A DNA stretch of 64,000 nucleotides from JBDWFY01 sp039976075 (GCA_039976075.1 JBDWFY010000001.1:806001-870000); one strand, 5' to 3'; shown: positions 25,915 through 35,836, counted from the stretch's first letter. Program-made: numbers and translations. Notes: a model not told the origin generated them from the sequence alone.

Positions 25915-27504
25915 TCAGTTGATATTGATCCAGCGCAGGATCAGGAAATTGTCGGCCCGCTGCACAAGATCGATATTGTCCTTCGCACCCCAAATCAATG
26001 GCTGGACATAAAGCGGGATATACGCCACTTCGTCCTGCATGATTTTATGAACTTCGTCGAGCATCGCCTGACGCTTTTCGTCATCGATTTCGCGCTGGAT
26101 AAGCGGTAACAGCTCATCGATACGGCTGTTGGAATATCCGCCAAAATTCCAGCTGCCCAGTTTCTTTTCATTGTTTGGCGTTGCCAGCAGAAACCGGATC
26201 GGATGCTCGGCATCAAACGTGCCCGGTGACCAGCCAAGAAGATACATATCGAAATTCCCGGCCTTAAGCTCCGGCCAGTAGTTCCTAACAGGCATCGTTT
26301 GCAGCTCAGCTTTCAGACCAGCCCGGGCAAACATGGTGGTGATTGCCTTGCAGATGGCTTCATCGTTGATATAGCGATCATTTGGGCAGACAAATTTGAA
26401 AGCGAACCCTTCAGGATACCCTGCTTCTTTCAACGCATCAGCAACAGCGCTCTGATCAGCGGGCCGCCTCTTTACAAGTTCCGGCGTCGCACCGCGCATT
26501 TTATCGCTGACGAGCAGCCCGGCCGGTTCGGCGTTGCCGCGCATGATCTTGTCGACAAGCAACTCGACATTGACTGCATCATAAAGGGCTTTGCGCACCT
26601 GAGGGTTTTTGAACGGATTATCGGTTACCGTATCCTTGCCACCCTTGAGTGCATCTGCATTATGCGGAAAACCAAGCATGATGACGCGGGCTTCAATGTC
26701 TTCAAGGACATTGATTCCTGCTGTTTCCTTCAGACGGGGAGCGTCCTGTAGCGGCACAGGATTGATAAGATCAACCTCTCCGGACAACAAGGCGGCCAGG
26801 GCCGTAGTCTGATTGGCAATTGGTGTAAAAACAGCTTCGGTGATGTTGTGCTCCGCTTCTGCCCACCAGCTCTCATTGGGTATGAGCACGGTTTTTACAC
26901 CCGGCTCCCTGAGCTGGATCTTGAAGGGGCCAGTTCCATTGGCGTTCAGAGTCGCATAGGTTTCAGTCTCTGTAGCGATCTCCGCAGCGCCGTTCTTCTC
27001 CGTCCAATCCCTATCCATAATCATAAAATTCGCGATGGAATCGGGGAAGATGGGATTGGGATCTTTTGTCAGGAAATCAATGGTATAGTCATCCACCACC
27101 TTTACTTCGCTGACAGGTGAAAACCAGCTTTTGACGTCTGACTTGTCTGAACTGGCCCGCTCATAGGAAAAAAGAACATCGTCGGCCGTGAAAGGGGCGC
27201 CATCTTGGAACGTCACGCCTTTTCTTAAGTGAAATCGCCAACCATCCTCACCAAGAGGCTCCCAGGTTTCCGCAAGCGCAGCCTCGAGCTTCATATCTTT
27301 GTCGCGCCGAACAAGTCCTTCATACACGTTGTTCAAGAACCCGAGAACCGGGGACGAACTCACGGCATGAGGATCCATCGTCTGAGGATCCGTCGTAGAC
27401 GCCCATCGGAATGTTTTGGCAGAAGCAACGCCTGGTGCCAGTCCCAATGCACACAGTGCGGTAGCTATGACCAAGCCTCTTAGGATAGACCTGTGCTTTA
27501 ACAT
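25915..27504 (-). CDS. Peptide ABC transporter substrate-binding protein
   Basis: A 529-residue periplasmic protein of SBP family 5 (DppA/OppA type) with a signal peptide (about 1-29, ending ASA). Family segments include FRWASTTDPQTMDPH at the mature start, LAETWEPLGEDGWRFHLRKGVTFQDG and NPFKNPQVRKALYDAVN. It should bind peptides or another amphipathic ligand. No permease or ATPase genes are adjacent, so it is an orphan here and must work with components encoded elsewhere. GAGAGGG precedes the ATG at 27504. Confidence 0.92.
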   Translation of the reverse strand: MLKHRSILRGLVIATALCALGLAPGVASAKTFRWASTTDPQTMDPHAVSSSPVLGFLNNVYEGLVRRDKDMKLEAALAETWEPLGEDGWRFHLRKGVTFQDGAPFTADDVLFSYERASSDKSDVKSWFSPVSEVKVVDDYTIDFLTKDPNPIFPDSIANFMIMDRDWTEKNGAAEIATETETYATLNANGTGPFKIQLREPGVKTVLIPNESWWAEAEHNITEAVFTPIANQTTALAALLSGEVDLINPVPLQDAPRLKETAGINVLEDIEARVIMLGFPHNADALKGGKDTVTDNPFKNPQVRKALYDAVNVELLVDKIMRGNAEPAGLLVSDKMRGATPELVKRRPADQSAVADALKEAGYPEGFAFKFVCPNDRYINDEAICKAITTMFARAGLKAELQTMPVRNYWPELKAGNFDMYLLGWSPGTFDAEHPIRFLLATPNNEKKLGSWNFGGYSNSRIDELLPLIQREIDDEKRQAMLDEVHKIMQDEVAYIPLYVQPLIWGAKDNIDLVQRADNFLILRWININ

Positions 27505-27804
27505 CTTGCCCTCTCTGTTTTTTATTTTACGGCAGCAACTGTCATCAGGAATCTGTAGGACAGCGACTGATTGAAGGAAAGAGACAACGCTACTAGAAAA
27601 TCAACGCCACACAAACCCAAATTATTTGTGGCGATTTGTCCCCTAAGGAGAGACGACGTCTAAATCGCCAAAATTTTGGTGGTAGAACACCATAATGCCA
27701 GGCGACGCCTCCATCGCGCTCACGCGATGGTTGGCTTTCGAAAAATCAACCCTCAGCTAGTGGCAATCAAAGAAAAACGAATGAAGTTCACGCCGTGTTA
27801 TCGG
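27505..27804. other. Intergenic region with palindromes
   Basis: A 300-bp region between two minus-strand genes. CCAAAATTTTGG at 27668-27679 is a perfect 12-bp palindrome and may be an operator for the binding-protein gene. CCATCGCG-CTCA-CGCGATGG (27711-27730) forms a strong hairpin downstream of the GGDEF gene but lacks a T-run. Confidence 0.4.
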
Positions 27805-29181
27805 TCAAACGTAGGCAATGTTTCGCTGGTTTTTCATTTCATACATGCGTGTGTCGGCCATAGACAGGAGTTCGTCGATGGTACCAGCGTCACCCGGGAA
27901 CCGGGCGCACCCGAAACTACTTCCCACCGAAATGGACTCACCACCAATATCCAACCGCTGAGAGACGATACTGCTCAGTTTGTGCCCCAATTTTACAAGA
28001 TATTCGTTGGTGCAATTACCGCTCACAACAACAACGAATTCATCGCCACCAATGCGGGCAACAAGGCTATCATTGGGTACATTTTGCACTAAACGCTCGC
28101 CGATGGCAGCAAGCAATGCATCCCCTGTCTGATGACCATATCGATCATTTATTGGCTTGAAGCCGTTCAAGTCGACGAACAACACGGAGAAGGTGGTACC
28201 GAATTTCCTTGTATCGAGCGCCAGTTTCTCCAGTCGCCTCATCAAGCGTCTTCTATTTGGCAGACCGGTCATGTGATCGTGTTCTGAGACAAATCGAGTA
28301 TGGAAATACATCTCCAGCAGGAAAAATGACAGTGCCGCAATGGCAAACGCAAAACCGTATCCAACGAACCGAACTGTCAATATCTCAGGCAGGTTTTTGC
28401 CCCAACCACCCACCGGAACTGCCGCGATCTCCCAAGCGCCAGACGGGAAACTGATCGGCATCTTCACCGCGTCTTGTTTGAAAACTTCCTGATCACCTGC
28501 GATTGGTACCGAGACACCAAGCGCACCGCTCTGGCGACGAAGGGCCATTAACAGCCCGCGGTTTTCAGTTGAAAAACCTGCCGTGGAAAAGAGATTTTCC
28601 TGCCAAATTGACATCGACACAAAACCCCAGAATTCGTCTTTTTTCCGGGCACTGTCATCGGAAATGAATACGGGATTTCTAAGCAGAAAGCCGGTTTTTC
28701 CTGTCACAAAATCCATCGGGCCGAAAAACACTTTTTCCCCGGCCCGTAGTTGCTGAAGTTGTGGCGCCCAATTCGGATCTTTGCTGAGATCAACGTGTAA
28801 CAGCCCCTTGAACTGATCAAAGGGGTGGATGTATTTAAATTGGGTTTCCCTAACGAGACCGACAGTTTGGATGAACGGATAACTGCCGACTATCTCCATT
28901 GTGATGGCATCAAACGTCTTGCGATCCATATCCGGATCCAGAGCAACAGTCGACACCAGCCCCTGCGAGAGATAAAACACCGCATTGACCTCGGTCTCCA
29001 ACCGAGACCTGATAGAAGAAAGACGCGAATAAACAGACGCAAGCTGCTGGTCTCTGGCGTTCTTTTCCAGAACGTGCCCAACGAATTCAACGGCACTCAT
29101 GCCACCGAAAAAGATAGCGGCAGCAACGATCAAAAGCGCTGCTCGGCGTTTGAAAGAGTGTGTCAACCGGATTGTCCCCAT
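27805..29181 (-). CDS. CHASE-domain diguanylate cyclase
   Basis: A 458-residue membrane sensor. One N-terminal transmembrane helix (about 13-34), an extracytoplasmic CHASE domain (about 70-230), a second helix (about 270-290), then a GGDEF domain (about 305-455). The active-site GGDEF is intact, so it should make cyclic di-GMP. The RxxD product-inhibition site upstream of it is missing (P and S at the key places), so feedback control is probably absent. The ligand of the CHASE domain is unknown. The start ATG has a weak ribosome-binding site. Confidence 0.93.
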   Translation of the reverse strand: MGTIRLTHSFKRRAALLIVAAAIFFGGMSAVEFVGHVLEKNARDQQLASVYSRLSSIRSRLETEVNAVFYLSQGLVSTVALDPDMDRKTFDAITMEIVGSYPFIQTVGLVRETQFKYIHPFDQFKGLLHVDLSKDPNWAPQLQQLRAGEKVFFGPMDFVTGKTGFLLRNPVFISDDSARKKDEFWGFVSMSIWQENLFSTAGFSTENRGLLMALRRQSGALGVSVPIAGDQEVFKQDAVKMPISFPSGAWEIAAVPVGGWGKNLPEILTVRFVGYGFAFAIAALSFFLLEMYFHTRFVSEHDHMTGLPNRRRLMRRLEKLALDTRKFGTTFSVLFVDLNGFKPINDRYGHQTGDALLAAIGERLVQNVPNDSLVARIGGDEFVVVVSGNCTNEYLVKLGHKLSSIVSQRLDIGGESISVGSSFGCARFPGDAGTIDELLSMADTRMYEMKNQRNIAYV

Positions 29182-29296
29182 CCCAAGCTGACTAACTCTA
29201 CAAATAAATATAGTCTATTTCGTTAATACCGATGCGCACGGGAAACCCTCCGTCAGCCCAATCGGTGTTGGCTTTCACCTTGCGAACACGCCGTCT

Positions 29297-30211
29297 TTAA
29301 ATATTCGCGTTGTGATGGGCATGCCAGTGCCAGGCAATGTCAATTCGTCTTGGAATCCAAACCTTGTCAAAGCCGGATATGTAGTCCAGAAATTTCGCCA
29401 GCGCCGCCGTTCGACCCGGCCTGCCGACAAGTCGGCAATGCAGTCCCACCGACATCATTTTGGCAGAACCTGCGGCTCCCTCTGCGTACAGGCAATCAAA
29501 ACTGTCCTTCAGATACGAATAGAATTGATCACCGGCGTTGAAGCCTTGTGCTGTCGCGAATCGCATGTCGTTGGCATCAAGCGTATAGGGAATGACCAGT
29601 TGTTTCGTCTGTCGATCACCTATCCAGTATGGCAGGTCGTCCGCGTACGAGTCTGAATCGTAAAGAAACCCACCCTCTTCAATAATCAACTGACGCGTAT
29701 TTTCAGAGCAACGTCCCAGATACCAACCCAGCGGGCGAGAGCCGACGACATCAGTATGCAATTGAATAGCTTCATCCAGGTGGCGCTTTTCCTCGTCGGG
29801 TGAGAAGTCCTTGTAGTCAATCCAACGCAACCCGTGAGAGGCTATCTCCCAGTCTGCTTCTTTCATGGCAGCGACTGCTTCGGGATTTCGCGCCAACGCC
29901 ATTGCAACACCATAAACGGTTACCGGTATGTTTCGGCCGCTGAAAAGCCGCCATAAGCGCCAAAAGCCGGCCCGCGACCCATATTCGTAGATGGATTCCA
30001 TGTTCATGTGGCGCTGATTGGGCCAGGAGGCCGCACCGACAATTTCCGAAAGAAAAGCTTCCGAACCTGCATCCCCATGAAGTATGCAGTTTTCGCCACC
30101 TTCTTCGTAATTAATGACAAACTGAACGGCGATATTCGCCCCTTCCGGCCATTTGGGATCAGGTGTGTGGCGTCCATACCCGATCATGTCGCGCGGATAA
30201 TTGTCGGTCAT
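29297..30211 (-). CDS. puuE: Allantoinase PuuE / polysaccharide deacetylase family
   Basis: A 304-residue NodB-type deacetylase-fold protein closest in pattern to PuuE, the metal-independent allantoinase (YPRDMIGYGRHTPDPKWPEGANIAVQFVINYEEGGE at the N-terminus is characteristic; only the first part is cited as key: YPRDMIGYGR). The ATG at 30211 has GGGAG about eight bases upstream. Other purine-breakdown genes are not adjacent, so the allantoinase role rests on family resemblance. It is divergent from the padR-type regulator gene. Confidence 0.85.
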   Translation of the reverse strand: MTDNYPRDMIGYGRHTPDPKWPEGANIAVQFVINYEEGGENCILHGDAGSEAFLSEIVGAASWPNQRHMNMESIYEYGSRAGFWRLWRLFSGRNIPVTVYGVAMALARNPEAVAAMKEADWEIASHGLRWIDYKDFSPDEEKRHLDEAIQLHTDVVGSRPLGWYLGRCSENTRQLIIEEGGFLYDSDSYADDLPYWIGDRQTKQLVIPYTLDANDMRFATAQGFNAGDQFYSYLKDSFDCLYAEGAAGSAKMMSVGLHCRLVGRPGRTAALAKFLDYISGFDKVWIPRRIDIAWHWHAHHNANI

Positions 30212-30534
30212 GTCACACACTCCCTGCTGATGTTATGCAGCAAAGCAAAACCATTGTGCGCATCATGGCAAGAAAAAACTAACGCGCGGCATGCGATAAG
30301 ATGCTGATATTGCGGAAATATCGGCTCGCCTGACCATGCATGGCAACGATTTGCATATAGTTTTCCGCGCATATGCCGTTGCGTAATATAATTTTCCGAC
30401 ATATGCACACTTGCCATATATCGGATCAATATATATATGACGTAACTATAACGAATAAGAAGGTGCAGCGCACGGTTGGGCGACCGCGAGGGTTTGCGGT
30501 GCTTTTCCATGGCGGAACGAACTGGATCCTAAAA
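30212..30534. promoter_or_regulatory. puuE-padR divergent control region
   Basis: This 323-bp region carries several short dyads: GATATT-GCGGA-AATATC (30306-30322), the palindrome CCATGCATGG (30334-30343), and two CATATG-containing elements between 30368 and 30410, followed by a run of AT alternation near 30417-30440. PadR regulators bind such AT-rich dyads near their own promoters, so autoregulation of padR and the RND operon is likely. The assignment to any single dyad is open. Confidence 0.4.
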
Positions 30535-31089
30535 ATGAATATTAGAACTGTCTGTCTGGCTATTCTGTATTGCGGTGACGCAACAGGTTATGAAATCAAG
30601 AAGCTGTCTGTTGAAGGCAAATACAGTTATTTTGTTGATGCCAGCTTTGGATCAATATACCCAGGCCTTGCCAAACTTCAGGCAGATGGAATGGTGACTG
30701 TTCGCGAAGAAGCGCAGGTTGGTAAGCCGTCGCGCAAAATTTATTCAATCACGGACAAAGGGCGTGAAGCGCTCGTTGAATATCTCAGTGAATCTCCTCA
30801 GCCAGATGTGTTCAAATCAGAATTTTTGCTGGTTGCCCTGTTTTCGAACCTTGTCGGACCGGACAAAATCCGGAGTGCAATCGATCAGCGGCTTGTCCAT
30901 CTTCACGAGGAAAGAGAACACCTGGAAAAAATAACAAGGGACAACGGTACGGCCTCCAACTGGACTTGCCGCTACGGATTGCACTGCATCACTTCCAGCA
31001 TTGAATACCTTGAGAATAACCGCGCTGAAATTGAGCGGGAAACGGCAGAAGCCTGGGCTTCTGAGACCGAACCTGAAATAGCGGAATAA
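30535..31089 (+). CDS. PadR-family transcriptional regulator
   Basis: A 184-residue repressor with the PadR winged-helix N-terminal domain (about 1-82; segments GYEIKKLS, GSIYPGLAKLQADGMV, YSITDKGREAL) and a C-terminal helical dimerisation domain (about 95-175). I start it at 30535, where family similarity begins; the frame reaches back to 30373 without similarity. It precedes the adaptor and RND pump genes by 32 bases, and PadR proteins often repress adjacent efflux genes. Confidence 0.9.
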   Translation: MNIRTVCLAILYCGDATGYEIKKLSVEGKYSYFVDASFGSIYPGLAKLQADGMVTVREEAQVGKPSRKIYSITDKGREALVEYLSESPQPDVFKSEFLLVALFSNLVGPDKIRSAIDQRLVHLHEEREHLEKITRDNGTASNWTCRYGLHCITSSIEYLENNRAEIERETAEAWASETEPEIAE

Positions 31090-31121
31090 TTAGATACCGA
31101 GTTAAGTGGAGCCTGATCGGC

Positions 31122-32222
31122 ATGAAGATCAAATTTTCCTATATCCTGGCCTTGGCATTGAGTGTCGGTATTGGCTGGTGGATGTATAGCGGCACCATCG
31201 TCATTGGTGGACAAGCCGACGCTGCCAATGCCGTCCCTCCGCCTGCAGAGCGCCGCGACAATACGGAAGAGAAGTTGTTCCGTGTTCGTGTCTCCACGAT
31301 TTCTGCCCAGCCACGGCAGGCCGTTCTTGAAATTCGCGGTCGGACTGAAGAATGGGCCCGGGTCGTGGTTAAAGCTGAAACCGATGCCCGTCTGGTTGAA
31401 CGTCCTGCCACCGAGGGTGTCATGACAAAAGCCGGCCAAACGCTGTGCGTTTTGGATACAGGTACACGCAAGGCCCGCGTTCTGGAGACCAAAGCGATGC
31501 TGGCTCAGGCGGAACTGGACTTTTCCGCAGCAACAAAACTGAAAACCAAGGGATTTACCGCTGACAACCGTGTCGCCGCCTTAAAAGCCAGTCGCGATGC
31601 GGCTCAGGCCAGACTTGAGGAAGCCGAACAGGAACTTGGCCGTACAGTCATCAAGTCACCCATTGAAGGGACGATTGAATCCCCGATGGCAGAAATCGGT
31701 GCCTTCCTTAATTCCGGGGATACTTGTGCAACGATCGTGGACGCTGATCCGATGCTGGCCATCGGGCAGGTCTCGGAACGCAATATCAACGATGTCAGAC
31801 TTGGAATGGCGGCCAAAGCACGATTGATCACCGGAGAAGTTGTCGAGGGCAAAGTCCGTTATATTTCCCCTTCTGCGGACCCAGACACACGGACGATCAG
31901 GATCGAGATCGAATTGCCCAATTCTGATGGAAAAATCCGCGGCGGCGTAACGGCTCTTACGACCATCCCCTTGCCGGTCAAGCCTGCCCACAAAATCAAT
32001 TCCTCGACGCTGACACTGGATGATGATGGACAGGTCGGTGTCCGGATCATCGATGAAAGTAATGTCGTTGGGTTCCTGCCAGTCAAGATCACTGGCGGCG
32101 ATCAGGATGGATTATGGATAACCGGCCTTCCTGAGTCGGCCAATGTCATTACCGTCGGACATGAATATGTCATCGATGGCCAAGAAGTTGAACCTGTCTA
32201 TGTGACTGCTGAGGCACAGTAA
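31122..32222 (+). CDS. RND efflux periplasmic adaptor (HlyD/MFP family)
   Basis: A 366-residue membrane-fusion protein. An N-terminal anchor (about 5-22) is followed by a barrel-sandwich domain split by an alpha-hairpin (about 120-175), with the typical RTVIKSPIEGTIE segment, then beta-barrel and membrane-proximal domains. It links the inner-membrane RND pump to an outer-membrane channel. Its TAA is directly followed by the pump's ATG, so the two are translated together. No TolC-like gene is in the window. Confidence 0.93.
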   Translation: MKIKFSYILALALSVGIGWWMYSGTIVIGGQADAANAVPPPAERRDNTEEKLFRVRVSTISAQPRQAVLEIRGRTEEWARVVVKAETDARLVERPATEGVMTKAGQTLCVLDTGTRKARVLETKAMLAQAELDFSAATKLKTKGFTADNRVAALKASRDAAQARLEEAEQELGRTVIKSPIEGTIESPMAEIGAFLNSGDTCATIVDADPMLAIGQVSERNINDVRLGMAAKARLITGEVVEGKVRYISPSADPDTRTIRIEIELPNSDGKIRGGVTALTTIPLPVKPAHKINSSTLTLDDDGQVGVRIIDESNVVGFLPVKITGGDQDGLWITGLPESANVITVGHEYVIDGQEVEPVYVTAEAQ

Positions 32223-35200
32223 ATGTTATCGATGCTTGAAGGCGTATTGCGAAGACCCAAGACCGTTTTTGTGCTGATGCTGGCGCTTATTGCGGCAGGT
32301 ACCATTGCGTATATCAACATTCCCAAAGAAGACAGCCCCGATATTGATGTTCCGATCTTCTATGTATCGGTCAGCCAGCAAGGCATCTCACCGGAAGACT
32401 CCGAGCGTCTGCTGATCAGACCGATGGAAACGTCGCTCCGGGGGCTTGACGGTCTCAAGGAAATAACGGCCATCGCCTCGGAAGGGCACGCTGGTATCGT
32501 GCTCGAATTCGACATATCCTTTGACAAGGATGAGGCGCTGGCCGATGTGCGGGACAAAGTCGATCAGGCAAAAGGCGAACTACCTGCCGAAGCCGAAGAG
32601 CCGACGATTTCTGAAACCAACTTTGCCTTGGTGCCGACCATCATCGTGACATTGTCCGGAGATGTGCCGGAGCGGACCATTTTTCAGCGCGCCAGACGTC
32701 TGAAAGACGAAATCGAAGCCATCGACACAGTTCGCTCAGCCGATCTTTCCGGTCAACGGGAAGAACAGCTGGAAGTTCTTATCGACACGCTCAAACTCGA
32801 ATCCTACGCGATCACGCAGCAGGAATTGCTGGATTCTCTGTCACGCAACAACCGGCTGGTTCCAGCAGGTTTTCTTGATGGTGGCAACGGCAAGTTCAAC
32901 GTCAAAGTTCCCGGGCTTGTTGAAACCAGCCGCGATGTTTACAGCCTGCCGATCAAGCAAAGCGGCGAAGGTGTCGTAACGCTTGCCGATGTCGCAGAGA
33001 TACGCAGAACCTTCAAGGATCCGACAACCTTTACTCGGGTCAACGGGAAACCAGCCATTGCCATTCAGGTCACAAAGCGCATCGGTACCAATATTATTGA
33101 AAACAATATTGCCGTCCGTGATGTGATCAAAACTGCCACGGCTGACTGGCCCGAGCCTATCAAGGTCGATATCCTGCTGGACATGTCGAGCAACATCTTT
33201 GAGGTGCTGGGCTCCCTCCAATCCTCAATCCTGACGGCTATCTTCCTTGTCATGATCCTGGTGATCGCGGCTCTGGGGCTCAAATCCGCGCTCCTTGTCG
33301 GCCTTGCTATTCCTACCAGTTTCATGATCGGTTTCATGATCTTGAGCGGCATCGGCATGACCGTGAATATCATGGTCATGTTCGGACTGGTTCTGACAGT
33401 TGGGATGCTGGTCGATGGCGCAATCGTCATCGTCGAATATGCCGACCGCAAAATCCAGGAAGGCATGGAGCAGCGGGAAGCTTACATTCGGGCTGCCAAG
33501 CTGATGTTCTGGCCGATCGTCTCCTCAACGGCAACCACGCTCGTGGCCTTTCTGCCCATGTTGTTGTGGCCCGGTGTTGCCGGAGAGTTCATGAGTTACC
33601 TGCCAATCATGGTAATCATCGTTCTTGCAGCATCACTCGTGACGGCAATGGTCTTCCTGCCTGTGACCGGGGGCATTCTCTCTCTCATCTTCATGTGGGC
33701 AGGCCGTTATGCTGCGTACCTGTGGGCTCTGGTATTTACCGCTTGCGCTGCGATTATCACCTATTTGAGCCCGCTTTTTCCGCAACTGCTTGGCACCTAC
33801 TTGCCGGCAGATGCCGTCGACGGCGCATTGCTTCCACTGGCAGCTGCAGTTGGAATCTCAGTTGGAACAGCCAGCTATTATTTCCTCAGGCCAATCGTCA
33901 GATGGAGCCGTGTACGCGCGAAAAAACGGGCTGTCCTCGAGCAGGAACAGGCCCATCTTCTCTCCGGTTCAGAAAAGTTTGACCTCAAAAAAGTTCCTGG
34001 CGTGACCGGGCTCTATGTCCGCTTTCTCAAGTTGCTGGCTGGCAATCCGTTTGGGAACATCGTCGCCATCGTTGCTATCCTTGGGATATGCGGTGTGATT
34101 ATGTCGCAATTCATGCAGAACAATAATGGCGTCGAATTCTTTGTTGACGAAGAACCCGACCAGGCTGTGGTTCTGGTTTCTGCGCGCGGCAACCTCGCGG
34201 CCTCTGAAGCCCGTGATCTGGTCAGCCTGGTGGAGAAAGAGGTTCTTCAGACCAAAGGTGTGCTGAATGTCGTGACAGCAGCGTTTTCACCCGGAGGTGG
34301 CGGTGGACCGGATTTTATCGGCGGCGTGCAGGACAAACCTGCTGACGTTATTGGCGAGTTGCAGCTTGAGCTTGCTGAATATTGCTGCCGAAGAAAAGCC
34401 AGTGAAATTTTCAAGGAAATCCGAACCAGAACGGCGAGCCTGCCGGGCATCAAGGTTGAAACAAAAAAGATTGAAGGCGGCCCTCCGACAGGCAAGGACC
34501 TTCAATTGGAAATACGCTCCACCAGCTACGACGACCTCGTATCAGCTGTAGAAACTGTCCGGGCACGCCTTGATGGAACCGAAAACCTTCTGGACGTCGA
34601 AGACGGGCGTCCGCTGCCGGGCATTGAATGGCAGTTGTCCATCGACCGCGAACAGGCTGGCCGGTATCAGGCAGGTATTGCATCCGTTGGCTCGATGGTT
34701 CAGTTGGTCACCAACGGTGTGCTGATCGGTAAGTACCGCCCAACAGACAGCGAAGATGAGGTTGACATTCGCGTGCGTCTGCCGGAATCGGAACGGACGC
34801 TGGACAGGTTCGACAGCCTGCGCCTGCAAACACCGCTCGGACTGGTCCCGATAGCAAATTTCGTCGACCGGACTCCGCAGCAACAGGTGAGTTCGATCAC
34901 CCGGCGCGATGGGTTGTATTCCATGATGCTGAAAGCAACTGTCGACCAAAGCGAAGGAGTGCTTGTCGACGACAAAGTCAAGGAATTGGACGAATGGTTG
35001 CAGGCCCAAACATGGCCGAGCAATGTTTACTTCAAATTCCGTGGCGCAGATGAAGATCAGAAGGAATCCGGCGAATTCCTGATGAAAGCCATGGTCGCGT
35101 CCTTGTTCCTGATGTTCCTGATCCTGCTTACCCAGTTTAACTCCTTCTATCAGACGTTTCTCACGCTCTCGACTGTGGTTATGTCTGTCATGGGTGTTCT

Positions 35201-35780
35201 GCTGGGCATGATGATTACAGGTCAGAAGTTCTCTATCATCATGACAGGGACAGGCGTCGTCGCATTGGCGGGTATCGTCGTGAACAATGCCATCGTTTTG
35301 ATTGATACCTACAATCGCTTTCGGCATGATGGCGTTGATCCGCTTGAAGCCGCATTGAAAACGTCTGCCCAGCGGATCAGACCTATCCTGCTGACAACAA
35401 TCACGACGATTGCCGGATTGATCCCAATGGCAACGGCCACGAACTTTGATTTCTTCAATCAGGTAACATCGGTGGGCGGAATCACAGCGATCTGGTGGAT
35501 ACAGCTTTCAACGGCTGTGATATCTGGGTTGGCATTTTCCACGATCCTGACGTTGGTCATGATACCGACGATGCTCGCATTGCCGAGCGTATGGGTAAAT
35601 GCGTTCACCAGAGGCTCCAAGTCGAATAAAGACGAAAATGTGCCTCGCGTGGAAACGGAAACCATAGAACCGTCGACACCGAAAGTAGCCGCCCAAGTCG
35701 TCCCACTCGACCGAGCAACCAGACGACCGGCAGCTGGTGGGAACCAACCGCCCAGTAGCTTGCCCGAAGCCGCTGAATAA
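32223..35780 (+). CDS. RND-family efflux pump with extra membrane insert
   Basis: An 1185-residue inner-membrane pump of the AcrB/AcrD/AcrF superfamily. The N-terminal half has the usual start (MLEGVLRRPKTVFVLML), periplasmic porter domain and TM4 region GMLVDGAIVIVEYADR with the proton-relay aspartate. The second half repeats the pattern (TGTGVVALAGIVVNNAIVLID). Between the first and second halves, residues about 488-595 form an insert absent from AcrB: two hydrophobic helices and a charged cytoplasmic-type loop. The substrate is unknown. The operon ends in a strong terminator. Confidence 0.94.
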   Translation: MLSMLEGVLRRPKTVFVLMLALIAAGTIAYINIPKEDSPDIDVPIFYVSVSQQGISPEDSERLLIRPMETSLRGLDGLKEITAIASEGHAGIVLEFDISFDKDEALADVRDKVDQAKGELPAEAEEPTISETNFALVPTIIVTLSGDVPERTIFQRARRLKDEIEAIDTVRSADLSGQREEQLEVLIDTLKLESYAITQQELLDSLSRNNRLVPAGFLDGGNGKFNVKVPGLVETSRDVYSLPIKQSGEGVVTLADVAEIRRTFKDPTTFTRVNGKPAIAIQVTKRIGTNIIENNIAVRDVIKTATADWPEPIKVDILLDMSSNIFEVLGSLQSSILTAIFLVMILVIAALGLKSALLVGLAIPTSFMIGFMILSGIGMTVNIMVMFGLVLTVGMLVDGAIVIVEYADRKIQEGMEQREAYIRAAKLMFWPIVSSTATTLVAFLPMLLWPGVAGEFMSYLPIMVIIVLAASLVTAMVFLPVTGGILSLIFMWAGRYAAYLWALVFTACAAIITYLSPLFPQLLGTYLPADAVDGALLPLAAAVGISVGTASYYFLRPIVRWSRVRAKKRAVLEQEQAHLLSGSEKFDLKKVPGVTGLYVRFLKLLAGNPFGNIVAIVAILGICGVIMSQFMQNNNGVEFFVDEEPDQAVVLVSARGNLAASEARDLVSLVEKEVLQTKGVLNVVTAAFSPGGGGGPDFIGGVQDKPADVIGELQLELAEYCCRRKASEIFKEIRTRTASLPGIKVETKKIEGGPPTGKDLQLEIRSTSYDDLVSAVETVRARLDGTENLLDVEDGRPLPGIEWQLSIDREQAGRYQAGIASVGSMVQLVTNGVLIGKYRPTDSEDEVDIRVRLPESERTLDRFDSLRLQTPLGLVPIANFVDRTPQQQVSSITRRDGLYSMMLKATVDQSEGVLVDDKVKELDEWLQAQTWPSNVYFKFRGADEDQKESGEFLMKAMVASLFLMFLILLTQFNSFYQTFLTLSTVVMSVMGVLLGMMITGQKFSIIMTGTGVVALAGIVVNNAIVLIDTYNRFRHDGVDPLEAALKTSAQRIRPILLTTITTIAGLIPMATATNFDFFNQVTSVGGITAIWWIQLSTAVISGLAFSTILTLVMIPTMLALPSVWVNAFTRGSKSNKDENVPRVETETIEPSTPKVAAQVVPLDRATRRPAAGGNQPPSSLPEAAE

Positions 35781-35797
35781 AGCTGTACAACTCGAAC

Positions 35798-35836
35798 AAA
35801 AACGGTCGCTGAGTTGCCCACTCGGCGACCGTTTTT
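35798..35836 (+). terminator. Intrinsic terminator after the RND operon
   Basis: AAAAACGGTCGC (35798-35809) pairs with GCGACCGTTTTT (35825-35836), with an inner GAGT/ACTC pairing and a closing T-run. It lies 18 bases after the pump stop codon. Confidence 0.93.
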
